A DNA stretch of 36,069 nucleotides from Accumulibacter sp. (GCA_016788495.1 JAEUOM010000111.1:1-36069), one strand, 5' to 3'. Counted from the stretch's first letter, positions 9,601-17,802 are shown. Notes: generated from the sequence alone by a model not told the origin. Numbers and translations: made by a program.

Positions 9601-9674
9601 CGAGAGAGCCCGGCGGCCGCCTGCGCGTCGGCGCCCGCCGCGTCATCGGCCCAGTGAAGCAGATCGTCCGTCAT
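6630..9674 (-). CDS. Receiver-DUF3369-PAS-PAS-GGDEF-EAL cyclic-di-GMP signalling protein
   Basis: 1014 residues. An N-terminal receiver domain (about 25-150) keeps the acidic pocket DDD at 32-34, the likely phospho-acceptor D82 in LLDVVMET, and a Lys in NDYRTKGELT. The DUF3369 domain (about 155-320) commonly follows this receiver type. Two PAS domains (about 330-445 and 455-570) precede a GGDEF domain with intact RIGGDEFALL near residue 663 and an EAL domain with YEALLRV near residue 800 and DDFGSGLSS later. Both c-di-GMP synthase and phosphodiesterase motifs therefore look intact, so net activity cannot be predicted. It is the last gene of the operon starting with the LplT-PlsC fusion. Its start has GGGGGAA upstream, 14 bases after the cytochrome gene stop. 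No partner histidine kinase is visible nearby. Confidence 0.94.
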   Translation of the reverse strand: MTDDLLHWADDAAGADAQAAAGLSRWKVLVIDDDPEVHTVTRFSLQDLRVFGRPLDLLHASSAAAARALLRGNLDVAVVLLDVVMETAQAGLELVGFIRDELGLAECRLILRTGEPGYAPELTVIQEYDINDYRTKGELTHTRLITTVSSALRSYQQLHALAEHRRGLELIVRAAADLMQEHAIANLAEGVLTQLAALLRLPVDGIVCSQKGSPLGDDRERCYVVGATGRHAGCIEQPLEMLADQRIVAAIVSSVARRRHLFGPDYAVLYLQAAPSQEAAIFLEGGQMLETIDRTLLDVFVANIAACFRNVRLVERLLRAQEEIEAQRSFLRSVIDASPHFIFVIDRAGRIRLANQSLAKRFGQTPEQMVGRAQADFVSDPQLLQMLRSDDEAIAACRQERIEREVSFIGRSGEERWFHTIKVPLKDASGAVEQLIGVSIDVTDRKRAERRLLEARERVQVTLDSIGDAVITTDALGRIDYMNPVAESLTGWTVAEARGRPAGEVFRVVHEETRVAVIDPIQRCLQETGIISLPGPCVLLARDGREHDINDSAAPIHRGGGALQGVVLVFHNVTETRQLARQLAHDATHDALTGLINRAEFERRLARAVSSAQDGGARHVLCYIDLDQFKVVNDTAGHAAGDELLKQIKALLAGTFRESDTLARIGGDEFALLQENCPLERGHAVAHAALRTICQHSFSWEGRSYQVGASIGLVAITAETQDTAELLTRADVACYTAKELGRNRVHVYQPTDTETVQRHSELLGAAGLRDALERGLFRLHYQPIVGLAGPEFRILRYEALLRVVHDAGPGRKGELVLPAAFIPAAERFGLMGAIDRWVIRRAFQEYAQGIGTTGATLAINLSGNSLSDESLLQFIEIQLAEFSFPAERACFEITETAAIQNLRPALGVMAALKRHGCQLALDDFGSGLSSFHYLKTLPVDFLKIDGSFVKDICSSARDEALVAAINQMSHALGLRTVAEYVESRAIVDRLIDLGVDYAQGYFFGKPAPWGEGGG

Positions 9675-9688
9675 CCCGGGAGTTCCCC

Positions 9689-10117
9689 CTAACGCAGCCG
9701 ATAGCTGTAGTGGCAGGCGACGCAGGCCGCTGTCAGCGTCGGCAGGGCGGCGATCGTCTTCTCGCGGTCTCCGCCGGCAGCGACACGGGCAAAATCGCTG
9801 GCCGCCCTGTGCCCGTCGATGCCGATGGCGTGCATCGCCGGCGGCATGTGCGGACCCGGCCGGGCCTCGAGCGGCTGGCTGCGATGTTTGCCCATGGCCG
9901 AACGGCCGAGCTCGCGTTCGGCGACTTCCGCCGCTTCGCGCAGCTGCCCGGCAGCCACCAGCGCGAGAACCTCGTTCAGCGCCAGCAGGCTGGCACGCAT
10001 TTCGCCGCGCAGGTTGGCTTCGGCCGCTGGCGGCATCGGCGCCAGGACGCGGGCGTCGTCGGCCGCCGGCGCGCCACCGGCGAGAAGCGCCAGTATGCAG
10101 AAAAGAACGGTCTTCAT
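9689..10117 (-). CDS. Cytochrome c'-like exported monohaem protein
   Basis: 142 residues. Residues 1-19 form a signal peptide (MKTVLFCILALLAGGAPAA). The single haem-binding motif CVACH is at 132-136, only six residues from the C-terminus. A helix-rich body precedes it (RASLLALNEVLALVAAGQ... and TIAALPTLTAACVACHYSYR). The C-terminal position of CxxCH and the helical design fit the cytochrome c' / c556 four-helix fold rather than class I cytochromes; this assignment is by pattern. Its start overlaps the ubiA stop as ATGA, which implies translational coupling. It would act in the periplasm, and its electron partner or gas ligand is unknown. Confidence 0.8.
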   Translation of the reverse strand: MKTVLFCILALLAGGAPAADDARVLAPMPPAAEANLRGEMRASLLALNEVLALVAAGQLREAAEVAERELGRSAMGKHRSQPLEARPGPHMPPAMHAIGIDGHRAASDFARVAAGGDREKTIAALPTLTAACVACHYSYRLR

Positions 10118-11019
10118 CCCGTGCTCACCCTCCGCAGCAGAAAATCGAGAGCCATGCCCGCAAAGACGCTGGCGCCAAACCAGTTGTTGTGCCGAAAAGC
10201 CCTGAAACAGTTCGCCGGGTCGCGGTCGCGGATCAACGTGAAATGATGGCCCGCAATGGCTGCGGCCACCACCAGGCCAGCGTAGAACACGGCACCAAGC
10301 CCGAGACCGTGGCCGATGACGGCAATCAGCGCCAGTGCGAGTGCGTAGCAGAGCATGACGGCCGCGACGTCGAAACGGCCGAAGGTGATCGCCGAAGTCC
10401 GGATGCCGATCTTCACATCGTCGACGCGATCGACCATCGCATACTCGGTATCGTAGGCGATTGCCCAGAACACGTTCGCCAGCAGCAACCACCAGGCCTC
10501 GGCGGGTACCTGCCCGAGCTGGGCAGCGTAGGCCATCGGGATGCCAAAACCGAAAGCAACACCCAGATAGGCCTGTGGTATCGCCAGAAACCGCTTGGTA
10601 AACGGATAGCTGGCAGCGAGACCCAGGGCCGCCAGGCAAAGACCGGCCAGCAGCCAGCTGCGCAGCGGCAACACGAGGACGACCGCGCAGCCTACCAGCA
10701 CGAGAAAAAGCCACCGTGCCTCGCGCACCGAAACACGGCCGGCAGCCAGCGGACGGTCCCGCGTGCGTGCGACATGCGGGTCAAAGTTGCGGTCGGCGAG
10801 GTCGTTGATCACGCAGCCCGCCGAGCGCATCAGCACGGTGCCGATGACGAATATCCACACCACCAGCCAGTCCGGTCTCCCCAGAGCCGACAGCCAGAGC
10901 CCCCACAGCGTCGGCCAGAGAAGCAGGAGGATGCCGACCGGCTTGTCGAGCCGCATCAGCCGTTCGTAGAGGTCGGCACGTTCGCGCAACCGGAGACCGG
11001 AGAGTTGCATGGGTGACAT
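10114..11019 (-). CDS. ubiA: 4-hydroxybenzoate polyprenyltransferase UbiA
   Basis: 301 residues with about eight hydrophobic segments. The first prenyl-diphosphate motif NDLADRNFD is at 72-80 and the second, YDTEYAMVDRVDD, is near 190-203; both bind Mg-diphosphate. The C-terminal HHFTLIRDRDPANCFRAFRHNNWFGASVFAG block is highly characteristic. The enzyme joins 4-hydroxybenzoate to the polyprenyl chain in ubiquinone synthesis at the inner membrane. The start at 11019 lies one base after the stop of the LplT-PlsC gene; an in-frame ATG at 11010 is the alternative. No ubiC (chorismate lyase) lies next to it here. Confidence 0.97.
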   Translation of the reverse strand: MSPMQLSGLRLRERADLYERLMRLDKPVGILLLLWPTLWGLWLSALGRPDWLVVWIFVIGTVLMRSAGCVINDLADRNFDPHVARTRDRPLAAGRVSVREARWLFLVLVGCAVVLVLPLRSWLLAGLCLAALGLAASYPFTKRFLAIPQAYLGVAFGFGIPMAYAAQLGQVPAEAWWLLLANVFWAIAYDTEYAMVDRVDDVKIGIRTSAITFGRFDVAAVMLCYALALALIAVIGHGLGLGAVFYAGLVVAAAIAGHHFTLIRDRDPANCFRAFRHNNWFGASVFAGMALDFLLRRVSTG

Positions 11020-11020
11020 T

Positions 11021-12901
11021 CTACCGCCAGTCGCCGCGCAGCCCGGCGACGATCTGCTGCAGGTGTTCGGGTGTCGCCGCCGCCGGCGCCACCGGCGTGC
11101 CCACCGTCAACGCGATCTTCGAGAACATGCCGCGGCGCAGCGGCTTGCTCATCGCCGGGCCGTCCTTGCGACTGAAGAAGCTGCCCCACAAGCCCTGCAG
11201 AGCCATCGGGATCACCGGCACCGGGGTGCGCCCGACGATGCGCTGCACCCCCGGCCGGAAGGGGTAGAGTTCGCCGGTGTCGGTGATACGCCCCTCGGGG
11301 AAGATGGCGACCAGTTCACCGGCCGCCAGCGCCTGCGCCACTTCCTCGAAGGCCGCCTCCATCATCGCCGCATCCTCGCGCGCCGGCGCGATCGGGATCG
11401 CGTGCATGTGCCGGAAGACGAAGCCGATCAGCGGCATGCGATGGATCCGGTGGTCCATCACGAAGCGAATCGGCCGCCGGCTGGCGGCGGCGATCACCAG
11501 CGGATCGACGAAGCTGACGTGATTGCTGATCAGCACCGCCGGCCCCTCGTCCGGAATGTTCTCGATGCCACTCTGCCGCAGGCGGTAGAAGGAATGGATC
11601 AGCAACCAGGCGACGAAGCGCAGCATGAACTCGGGAACCAGGCTGTAGATGTACAGCGCCACCGCCGCATTGCAGAGCGCCGCGACGCCGAACAGCGCCG
11701 GGATCGTCAGGCCGTCGCCGAGCAACCCGGCAGCCGCCAGCGAACCGACGACCATGAACAGGGCATTGAGGATGTTGTTGGCAGCGATGATTCGTGCCCG
11801 CTGATCGACCGCGCTGCGCAACTGGATCAGGGCGTACAGCGGGACGATGAAAAAGCCGCCGAAGAGACCGAGCGCGAAGAGGTCGACCAGAACCCGCCAC
11901 GTCCCCGGCAGGGCCAGCAGCCCGGCCAGGGAGAGGGGAGCCCCGGCTGGAAGCAGCGAGGGCGATGCGAAGGCGATGTCGATGCCGAAGATGGTGAGAC
12001 CAATCGAACCGAAGGGCACCAGGCCGATTTCCACCTGGCCGGCCGAGAGCCGTTCGCAGAGCAGCGAGCCGACTCCGATGCCAACGGTGAACACAGCCAG
12101 CAGCAAGGTCACCGAAGTCTCGCCGCCGCCGAGCACGAATCGAGCGTACGCCGGGAACTGCGCGAGGAACATGGCGCCGTAGAGCCAGAACCAGGAAATG
12201 CCGAGGATCGACAGGAAGACGGTGCGGTTCTCGCGCGCGAAGCCGATGTTGCGCCAGGTTTCGGAGAACGGGTTGCGGCTGATCACGAGTTCTGGCACCG
12301 GTGCCGCTGCAGCGGGGATGCCGCGGCTGCAGAGGTAGCCAAGGATGGCGATCAGCATGCCGGCAAGGGCGACCCATGTCGGATGGTTGGCGGCGCCGGC
12401 GAGGAGACCGCCGGCGAGCGTGCCGATCAGAATGGCGACAAAGGTACCGGCCTCGACCAGTGCATTGCCGCCAACCAGTTCGCTCTCGCGCAGGTGCTGC
12501 GGCAGGATGGCGTACTTGACCGGACCGAAGAGGGTCGAGTGCAGCCCGAACAGGAACAGCGCCGCGAGCAGGATCGGCAGGCTGTGGACGACGAAGCCGA
12601 GCAACGCGATGCCCATGATCAGGATCTCGAGCAGCTTCACCAGACGCGCCAGCTTCGCCTTGTCGTACTTGTCGGCCAGTTGGCCGGCAGTTGCCGAAAA
12701 GAGGAAGAAGGGCAGGATGAAGATGCCGGCAGCGAGGTTGGTCAGTACCTCGGGCCGGATCGTCGTCCAGCTAGCTGCCTGGAAGGTGAGCAGGACGACC
12801 AGCGCGTTCTTGAACAGGTTGTCGTTGAAGGCGCCGAGGAACTGGGTGGCGAAGAACGGCCCGAAGCGGCGTGCCTTGAGCAGGGCAAACTGGGAACTCA
12901 T
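11021..12901 (-). CDS. MFS lysophospholipid transporter (LplT-like) fused to 1-acylglycerol-phosphate acyltransferase (PlsC-like)
   Basis: 626 residues. The start at 12901 (MSSQFALLKARRFGPFF) has AAGGAAG upstream. Residues about 1-410 form an MFS domain of some ten to twelve helices, with the LplT-type opening FFATQFLGAFNDNLFKNAL and a DKYDKAKLAR loop. Residues about 430-626 are a glycerolipid acyltransferase domain with the catalytic HxxxxD in NHVSFVD near residue 460, an arginine block, and FPEGR. The pairing matches the transporter-plus-acyltransferase logic of LplT/Aas, which flips and re-acylates lysophospholipids at the inner membrane, but without the acyl-ACP synthetase domain. It is the first gene of the operon leading into ubiA. 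Confidence 0.92.
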   Translation of the reverse strand: MSSQFALLKARRFGPFFATQFLGAFNDNLFKNALVVLLTFQAASWTTIRPEVLTNLAAGIFILPFFLFSATAGQLADKYDKAKLARLVKLLEILIMGIALLGFVVHSLPILLAALFLFGLHSTLFGPVKYAILPQHLRESELVGGNALVEAGTFVAILIGTLAGGLLAGAANHPTWVALAGMLIAILGYLCSRGIPAAAAPVPELVISRNPFSETWRNIGFARENRTVFLSILGISWFWLYGAMFLAQFPAYARFVLGGGETSVTLLLAVFTVGIGVGSLLCERLSAGQVEIGLVPFGSIGLTIFGIDIAFASPSLLPAGAPLSLAGLLALPGTWRVLVDLFALGLFGGFFIVPLYALIQLRSAVDQRARIIAANNILNALFMVVGSLAAAGLLGDGLTIPALFGVAALCNAAVALYIYSLVPEFMLRFVAWLLIHSFYRLRQSGIENIPDEGPAVLISNHVSFVDPLVIAAASRRPIRFVMDHRIHRMPLIGFVFRHMHAIPIAPAREDAAMMEAAFEEVAQALAAGELVAIFPEGRITDTGELYPFRPGVQRIVGRTPVPVIPMALQGLWGSFFSRKDGPAMSKPLRRGMFSKIALTVGTPVAPAAATPEHLQQIVAGLRGDWR

Positions 12902-13121
12902 GCGGTCTTCCTTTTTCGGGGAGCAAAAACCCGCGCGTCTCGAAGATGGCCGGGGCAAAACGGTGACCCTGCGACGACAACTGTCGCTTGCGGACGAAAT
13001 CGAAAGGCTGCGGATTGTGCTCGCGGATCAGCATCAACGGCGCCACTGCCGCCTGCGGCAACAGGCCGCTCGGAGCCAGATCCGCCGGCTGGATCACTGC
13101 CAGAGCCTGGGCATCAGCCAT
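12771..13121 (-). other. Coding-like open frame, possible small gene or remnant overlapping the LplT-PlsC start
   Basis: From the ATG at 13121 an open frame of 116 codons (MADAQALAVIQPADLAPSG...) runs minus-strand into the LplT-PlsC gene, overlapping it by 131 bases. Over 13121-12915 the third codon positions are G/C-rich in a way that looks coding, whereas the overlapped part is only a shadow frame. A second short frame, MNIAYKTLQLDQDARRWL..., begins at 13168 and stops at 13094 in another frame; joined by a one-base shift the two would make one protein start. I recognise no family. It may be a small protein, a frameshifted pseudogene, or chance. No strong ribosome site is seen for either start. 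Confidence 0.25.
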
Positions 13122-13168
13122 CGACGCGCATCCTGGTCGAGTTGAAGGGTCTTGTAGGCTATATTCAT

Positions 13169-13470
13169 GAACCGGCCGGCGCAAGCCCCTGCGACTGCCT
13201 GGCTCCCGTCGAATTGATCCCGACGGCACGCTTCGGCAGGAGCCGGCAGCGCCGACGCCTGCCCGGCAACACCCAGAGATCATGCCGCGAGAACCAATCC
13301 CGAGAGTGTCCGTCGGAGTCCGTCGGATATAATAATGAATTGTCGCGACTGGGAACGAACTGACGGCACCGCTCGGGCCGCGTCGGGGTGGCTGGCCGCG
13401 AGCCTGGCGATCGCGGCCGGGGTGCGGTCCTTGACCGTACGGGCAAATGAAGACCTCAGGAAGGAGCGCC
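13169..13470 (+). promoter_or_regulatory. Upstream region of the chemotaxis gene with tandem 10-bp repeat and TATAAT
   Basis: The interval between the doubtful minus-strand frames and the chemotaxis gene holds a perfect tandem repeat of GTCCGTCGGA (13308-13317 and 13318-13327) that runs directly into a consensus -10 box TATAAT (13328-13333). No good -35 hexamer lies 16-18 bases upstream, because the repeat occupies that place, so an activator-dependent promoter is possible. I do not see a clear flagellar sigma-28 element. A GGAAGGAG at 13459-13466 serves the gene start. Confidence 0.4.
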
Positions 13471-15111
13471 ATGCGAACGGACCATTGGACAATCAGCAAG
13501 CGCCTGATCCTGATCACGGCGGTGGCCGTAGTCGGCCTCGCCGTTCTCGGCGTCGACTCGCTGTACACGCTGCGCGGCAGCATGCTGCAGGACAGAAAAG
13601 ACAAGGCGCAGGTTCTGGTCGAGGTTGCCGGCGGCGTCATCGCCCGTTTCCATGAACTTGCCCGCAACGGAACGCTGAGCGACGATGAGGCGCGCAAGGA
13701 GGCAGCAGAGACCTTGCGCCACATGCGCTACGCGGGGAGCGAGTATTTCTTCATCCTCGATACACAGCACCGCTTCGTGATGCATCCGCTCAAGCCGGAA
13801 CTGGAAGGCAGGAGCGGCGCCGAAATGCGAGACCCGAACGGCAAGGCGCTGATCCAGGAACTGGTCCGTACCGCACTGGCCAGCGAGCGTGGTGGCCTGG
13901 TCGAGTACGTGTTCGCCCGCGCCGGGAGCGAGCAACCAGCCCCCAAGATCAGCTACGCCGCCCAGTTCAAGCCCTGGGGCTGGGTGTATGGAACCGGCAT
14001 CTACGTCGATGATATCTCTGCCGCCTTCCGCAGCCAGGCGATCGAGTCAACGGGCATCGTTGCACTGGCCGTCGGCGTCCTCGTTGCCATATCGCTGGTC
14101 ATCGGCCGTAGCGTGCTGCGTCAGCTTGGCGGGGAGCCCGCGGCCGCCGCAGCGATTGCCCGACGGGTGGCAGCCGGTGATCTGGCGGTAGCCGTCGATG
14201 CCACAGGTCTGGTAGACGGGAGCCTGATGCGCTCGATTGCCGAGATGCAGAACCACCTGCGAGCGATGATCGCCAAGATGGATCACCTGGCCGGCGCCGT
14301 CGCCGGCCGTGCCGGCGAGATCGCGGTCGCCACCGGCGATACCAGCCGGGCTGCCGATGCACAGGCGGATTCGACTGCCGCTACGGCAGCCTCGATCGAG
14401 CAGCTGACGGTCAGCATCAACGAAGTGGCGCAGAGCGCCCACGCCAGCGGCCAAAGCTCGGACGCGGTCGCCGGCTGCGCCGAACAGGGTCGGCAACTGG
14501 TGACCAGTTCGGCGGCCGAGATCGAGGCGATCTCGGCCATCGTCGGCCGCTCGGCAGCACAGATCGGCCAACTGGCAACCCGTTCACGCGAGATCGGCGG
14601 CATCGCCTCCGCGATCAAGGAGATCGCCGAACAGACCAATCTCCTGGCTCTCAACGCCGCCATCGAAGCCGCACGCGCAGGTGAGCAGGGACGCGGGTTT
14701 GCCGTCGTTGCCGATGAAGTGCGCAAGCTTGCGGAAAGGACGACGAAGGCAACCAGCGAGATCAGCGCCATGGTCGTCAGCGTCCAGGCCGATACCGAAT
14801 CGGCCGTGGCAGCGATGAGTGAGGCAGCGCCACAGGTTGCACGTGGCCTCGACAAGGCACGCGAAGCGAGCAACGTGCTCGAGGCGATCCTGCGTCAGGC
14901 GCAGAAGTCGAGCGAGCGCGTGCATGAAGTGGCAGTGGCGACGCATGAGCAGGCGACCGTCGCCGAAGACGTCGCCCGCCACCTGCAGCACATCGCCTCG
15001 ATGACCGAGGAAACGAGGGCGACGATGCATGCGAATAGCGCCGCAGTCGCTGAACTGGAGCAGCTCGCAGGGCAGCTGCGCGAAGTCGTCGCCCGCTTTC
15101 GCGTGGCCTGA
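13471..15111 (+). CDS. Methyl-accepting chemotaxis protein with single Cache sensor domain
   Basis: 546 residues; the ATG at 13471 is chosen over one 24 bases upstream because GGAAGGAG precedes it. The first membrane helix is about residues 11-32. A periplasmic sCache_2-type domain (about 35-185) contains [23 protein letters not shown] and [14 protein letters not shown], a pattern found in sensors of small organic acids. The second membrane helix is about 190-212, then a HAMP-like region ([22 protein letters not shown]), then the signalling domain with the hairpin tip [37 protein letters not shown] (conserved core). It ends RFRVA with no CheR-binding pentapeptide. It stands alone on the plus strand; no che or fli genes are near. 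The ligand is unknown. Confidence 0.94.
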   Translation: MRTDHWTISKRLILITAVAVVGLAVLGVDSLYTLRGSMLQDRKDKAQVLVEVAGGVIARFHELARNGTLSDDEARKEAAETLRHMRYAGSEYFFILDTQHRFVMHPLKPELEGRSGAEMRDPNGKALIQELVRTALASERGGLVEYVFARAGSEQPAPKISYAAQFKPWGWVYGTGIYVDDISAAFRSQAIESTGIVALAVGVLVAISLVIGRSVLRQLGGEPAAAAAIARRVAAGDLAVAVDATGLVDGSLMRSIAEMQNHLRAMIAKMDHLAGAVAGRAGEIAVATGDTSRAADAQADSTAATAASIEQLTVSINEVAQSAHASGQSSDAVAGCAEQGRQLVTSSAAEIEAISAIVGRSAAQIGQLATRSREIGGIASAIKEIAEQTNLLALNAAIEAARAGEQGRGFAVVADEVRKLAERTTKATSEISAMVVSVQADTESAVAAMSEAAPQVARGLDKAREASNVLEAILRQAQKSSERVHEVAVATHEQATVAEDVARHLQHIASMTEETRATMHANSAAVAELEQLAGQLREVVARFRVA

Positions 15112-15243
15112 AGCCGACCCGGCAGCCGTTGGCAAAGCAACCGTGGCCGACCGATGCCCGCAGGGATCTGGCCGAGGGGCGCGTTGTCCGGTCAATCCGA
15201 CCCAGGCCGCTCAGTGACCCGAGCATGTGACGTCCGGAAAAGC

Positions 15244-17289
15244 TCAGGCCCGCAGCAGTTCGTCTCGTTCGCCCAGCCACCGCTGCAGGTGGCGTGCGGC
15301 CTCGTCCGGATGCTCGCGCAGCAGGCGCGCCGCCATCGACTGCGCCAGTTCGACGAGATCGGCATCGTTCTCGAGGTCGGCGTGGCGCAGCAAGGGCTCA
15401 CCTGACTGCCGACTGCCGATGAATTCGCCGGGGCCGCGCAGGCGCAGATCCTGACGGGCAATCTCGAAACCGTCGGCATGCTCGAAGATGATCTTCAGGC
15501 GCGCGCGCGCGTTGGCAGAGAGTGGTGGCTGGTAGAGCAGGACGCAGACCGAGTCGTGCGCGCCACGGCCGACGCGGCCGCGCAGCTGGTGCAGTTGCGC
15601 GAGGCCGAAACGCTCCGCATGCTCGATGACCATCAGGCTGGCATTCGCCACGTCGACGCCCACCTCGATGACCGTCGTCGCCACCAGCAGGTCGATCTCG
15701 CCGGCCACGAATGCTGCCATCACCGCTGCCTTCTCGTCACTGCGCAGGCGGCCATGAACCAGCCCGATACGCAGGTCGGAGAGTTCGGCGCTGAGCGCCA
15801 CATGCGTGTCGAGGGCGGCCTGCAGATCGACCTTGTCCGACTCCTCGATCAACGGACAGACCCAGTAGGCCTGGCGGCCACCGGCGACCGCAGCGCGCAC
15901 CGCGGCGACGACCTGCGCACGCCGGTCGGCCGAGAAAAGGCGCGTCCTCACCGGCGAGCGCCCCGGCGGCATCTGATCGATCAGCGAGACATCGAGATCG
16001 GCGTAGTAGCTCATCGCCAGCGTGCGCGGGATCGGTGTCGCCGACATCATCAACTGGTGCGGATTGCCGCCCTTGCGCCGCAGCTGCAGGCGCTGCCGGA
16101 CACCGAAACGGTGCTGCTCGTCGACGATGATCAGCCCGAGGCGTGAAAAGTCGATGCTCTCCTGGATCAGCGCATGCGTGCCCACGACCAGCTGTGCGCT
16201 GGTTGCCGCCTGCTGCTGCCGCTGCCGCTTGAGCTTGCCGGAGAGACTGCCGGTCAGCCACAGCACCTCGACAGCGAGAGGTTCCAGCCAGGCGCGCAAC
16301 TTGAGGAAGTGCTGCTCCGCCAGTATTTCGGTGGGCGCCATCAGGGCCACCTGGTAACCCGCCTCGATCGCCTGACAAGCAGCCAGCGCGGCGACGATCG
16401 TCTTGCCGCAGCCGACATCACCCTGCAGCAGGCGTTGCATCGGGCTGGGCTGCGCCAGATCGCCGGCGATCTCGGCAGCTACCCGGCGCTGCGCCGCGGT
16501 CAAGGCGAAGGGCAACGAACGCTCGAGTTGCTGCGCCAGTTGCCCAGCGGCCGGCAGGACGGGCGCACGCTGCCGGCGCCGCCCGAGGTAAGCGCGGCGC
16601 AGCGACAGCTGTTGTGCCAACAGCTCGTCGAACTTGATGCGTCGCCAGGCGGGATGGCTGCGATCGTGCAGGATCGATTCAGCAACCGTCGGCGGTGGCG
16701 CGTGCAGCAGTGAGACCGCCGCGGCAAACGACGGCAGCGCCTGCGCTCGGCACCAGTCCGGGTCGAGCAGCTCGCTCAGATCGGCATCGTGCAGCGCACG
16801 GGCGATCAGCCGACGCAGGGTAGCCTGACCGAGACCGGCAGTCGTCGGGTATACCGGTGTCAGCGACTGCGCCAGAGGCTCATCGGTGGAGACGATTCGA
16901 TAGCGGGGATGGACCATCTCAAGTGCGTGGAAGCCCTGCCGGATCTCACCGAAGATGCGCAACCTGCTGCCGGCTGCACGGGCCGCTTCGAGCGCCCGCT
17001 GCTGGCTGCAGTGGAAGCTGAGGAAGCGCAGGGCGAGAATGCCGCCACTTGCGTCACCCACCCGCACCACGAGCTGTCGCCGCGGCGCCCGTCCGACGGC
17101 AAGGTCGATTACCTCGGCCTCGACGAGCAGGGTTGCCCCCACTGCCGCCTCAGCGATGGGGGTGACGCGGGTCTCGTCTTCGTAGCGCAAAGGCAGATGC
17201 ACGATGAGATCCTCCGGCCGCTCCAGCCCGAGCCGGCGCAGCCGGTTGCGGATTGCTGGCGCAGCGTCGATCGCCTCCGCTGCCGGCAT
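15244..17289 (-). CDS. recG: ATP-dependent DNA helicase RecG
   Basis: 681 residues, close to the usual 690. The N-terminal wedge/OB region (about 1-150) is followed by the helicase core: Walker A GDVGCGKT near 288-295, motif II DEQHRFG near 388, motif III MSATPIPRT, and the closing HQLRGRVGRG motif VI. RecG remodels stalled replication forks and branch-migrates Holliday junctions in the cytoplasm. Its ATG overlaps the ridA stop by one base (TGATG), indicating coupled translation. It ends 132 bases past the convergent chemotaxis gene; that gap shows only weak hairpins and no ORF. Confidence 0.97.
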   Translation of the reverse strand: MPAAEAIDAAPAIRNRLRRLGLERPEDLIVHLPLRYEDETRVTPIAEAAVGATLLVEAEVIDLAVGRAPRRQLVVRVGDASGGILALRFLSFHCSQQRALEAARAAGSRLRIFGEIRQGFHALEMVHPRYRIVSTDEPLAQSLTPVYPTTAGLGQATLRRLIARALHDADLSELLDPDWCRAQALPSFAAAVSLLHAPPPTVAESILHDRSHPAWRRIKFDELLAQQLSLRRAYLGRRRQRAPVLPAAGQLAQQLERSLPFALTAAQRRVAAEIAGDLAQPSPMQRLLQGDVGCGKTIVAALAACQAIEAGYQVALMAPTEILAEQHFLKLRAWLEPLAVEVLWLTGSLSGKLKRQRQQQAATSAQLVVGTHALIQESIDFSRLGLIIVDEQHRFGVRQRLQLRRKGGNPHQLMMSATPIPRTLAMSYYADLDVSLIDQMPPGRSPVRTRLFSADRRAQVVAAVRAAVAGGRQAYWVCPLIEESDKVDLQAALDTHVALSAELSDLRIGLVHGRLRSDEKAAVMAAFVAGEIDLLVATTVIEVGVDVANASLMVIEHAERFGLAQLHQLRGRVGRGAHDSVCVLLYQPPLSANARARLKIIFEHADGFEIARQDLRLRGPGEFIGSRQSGEPLLRHADLENDADLVELAQSMAARLLREHPDEAARHLQRWLGERDELLRA

Positions 17290-17672
17290 CAGCCGCCGAC
17301 GACCATGACGGCGTCGGCCTCGACCAAGGCACCCCGTGGCAGCGAAGCAACACCGACGGCGGCGCGGGCGGGGAAAGGCTCGGCGAAGTAGCAGCCCATC
17401 ACCTCGTTCACCGTCGTGAAGTGGATCAGATCGGTGAGGTAAACATTGAGCTTGACGACATCGGCGAGCGAGCCTCCAGCCGCCTCGGCAACCGCCCTCA
17501 GGTTGTCGAAGACGCGAACGATCTGGGCATCGATACCGTCAGCCATCTTCATCGTCGCCGGGTCGAGGCCGATTTGCCCGGAGAGGTAGACGGTGTCGCC
17601 AACCCGTACCGCCTGCGAGTAGGTACCGATCGCGGCGGGCGCCAGCGGCGTCGAGATGATCGTTCTGGTCAT
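17289..17672 (-). CDS. ridA: RidA family enamine/imine deaminase
   Basis: 127 residues, the standard YjgF/YER057c/UK114 length. The family signatures are present: [31 protein letters not shown] at the N-terminus, and [24 protein letters not shown] at the C-terminus with the catalytic Arg of the PARAAV block. RidA hydrolyses reactive 2-aminoacrylate and related imines produced by PLP enzymes. The ATG has AGAGGA at a good distance upstream. It is the first gene of a ridA-recG unit. The 130-base gap to the divergent TPR gene is moderately AT-rich and probably holds both promoters, though I cannot fix the boxes. Confidence 0.95.
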   Translation of the reverse strand: MTRTIISTPLAPAAIGTYSQAVRVGDTVYLSGQIGLDPATMKMADGIDAQIVRVFDNLRAVAEAAGGSLADVVKLNVYLTDLIHFTTVNEVMGCYFAEPFPARAAVGVASLPRGALVEADAVMVVGG

Positions 17673-17802
17673 GGTACGGTCCTCTACAATGTATGAGCGA
17701 TGGAAACCCCGATATTAAACCTGAAAACCAGGGTGGACAGGTTCCTTAACGGCTGCCGGTGCTCGCGCGGACACCTCGGCACCCAGCCTTGCGGAGAGCG
17801 AG

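Noticed and set aside
11009..13363. A 784-codon plus-strand open frame opposite the LplT-PlsC gene
   Set aside because: Low-complexity His/Arg/Gln/Asp composition typical of antisense frames; the minus strand encodes a clear two-domain protein.
15112..15243. Terminator between the convergent chemotaxis and recG genes
   Set aside because: Only a weak 4-bp hairpin is seen and no T-tract on either strand.
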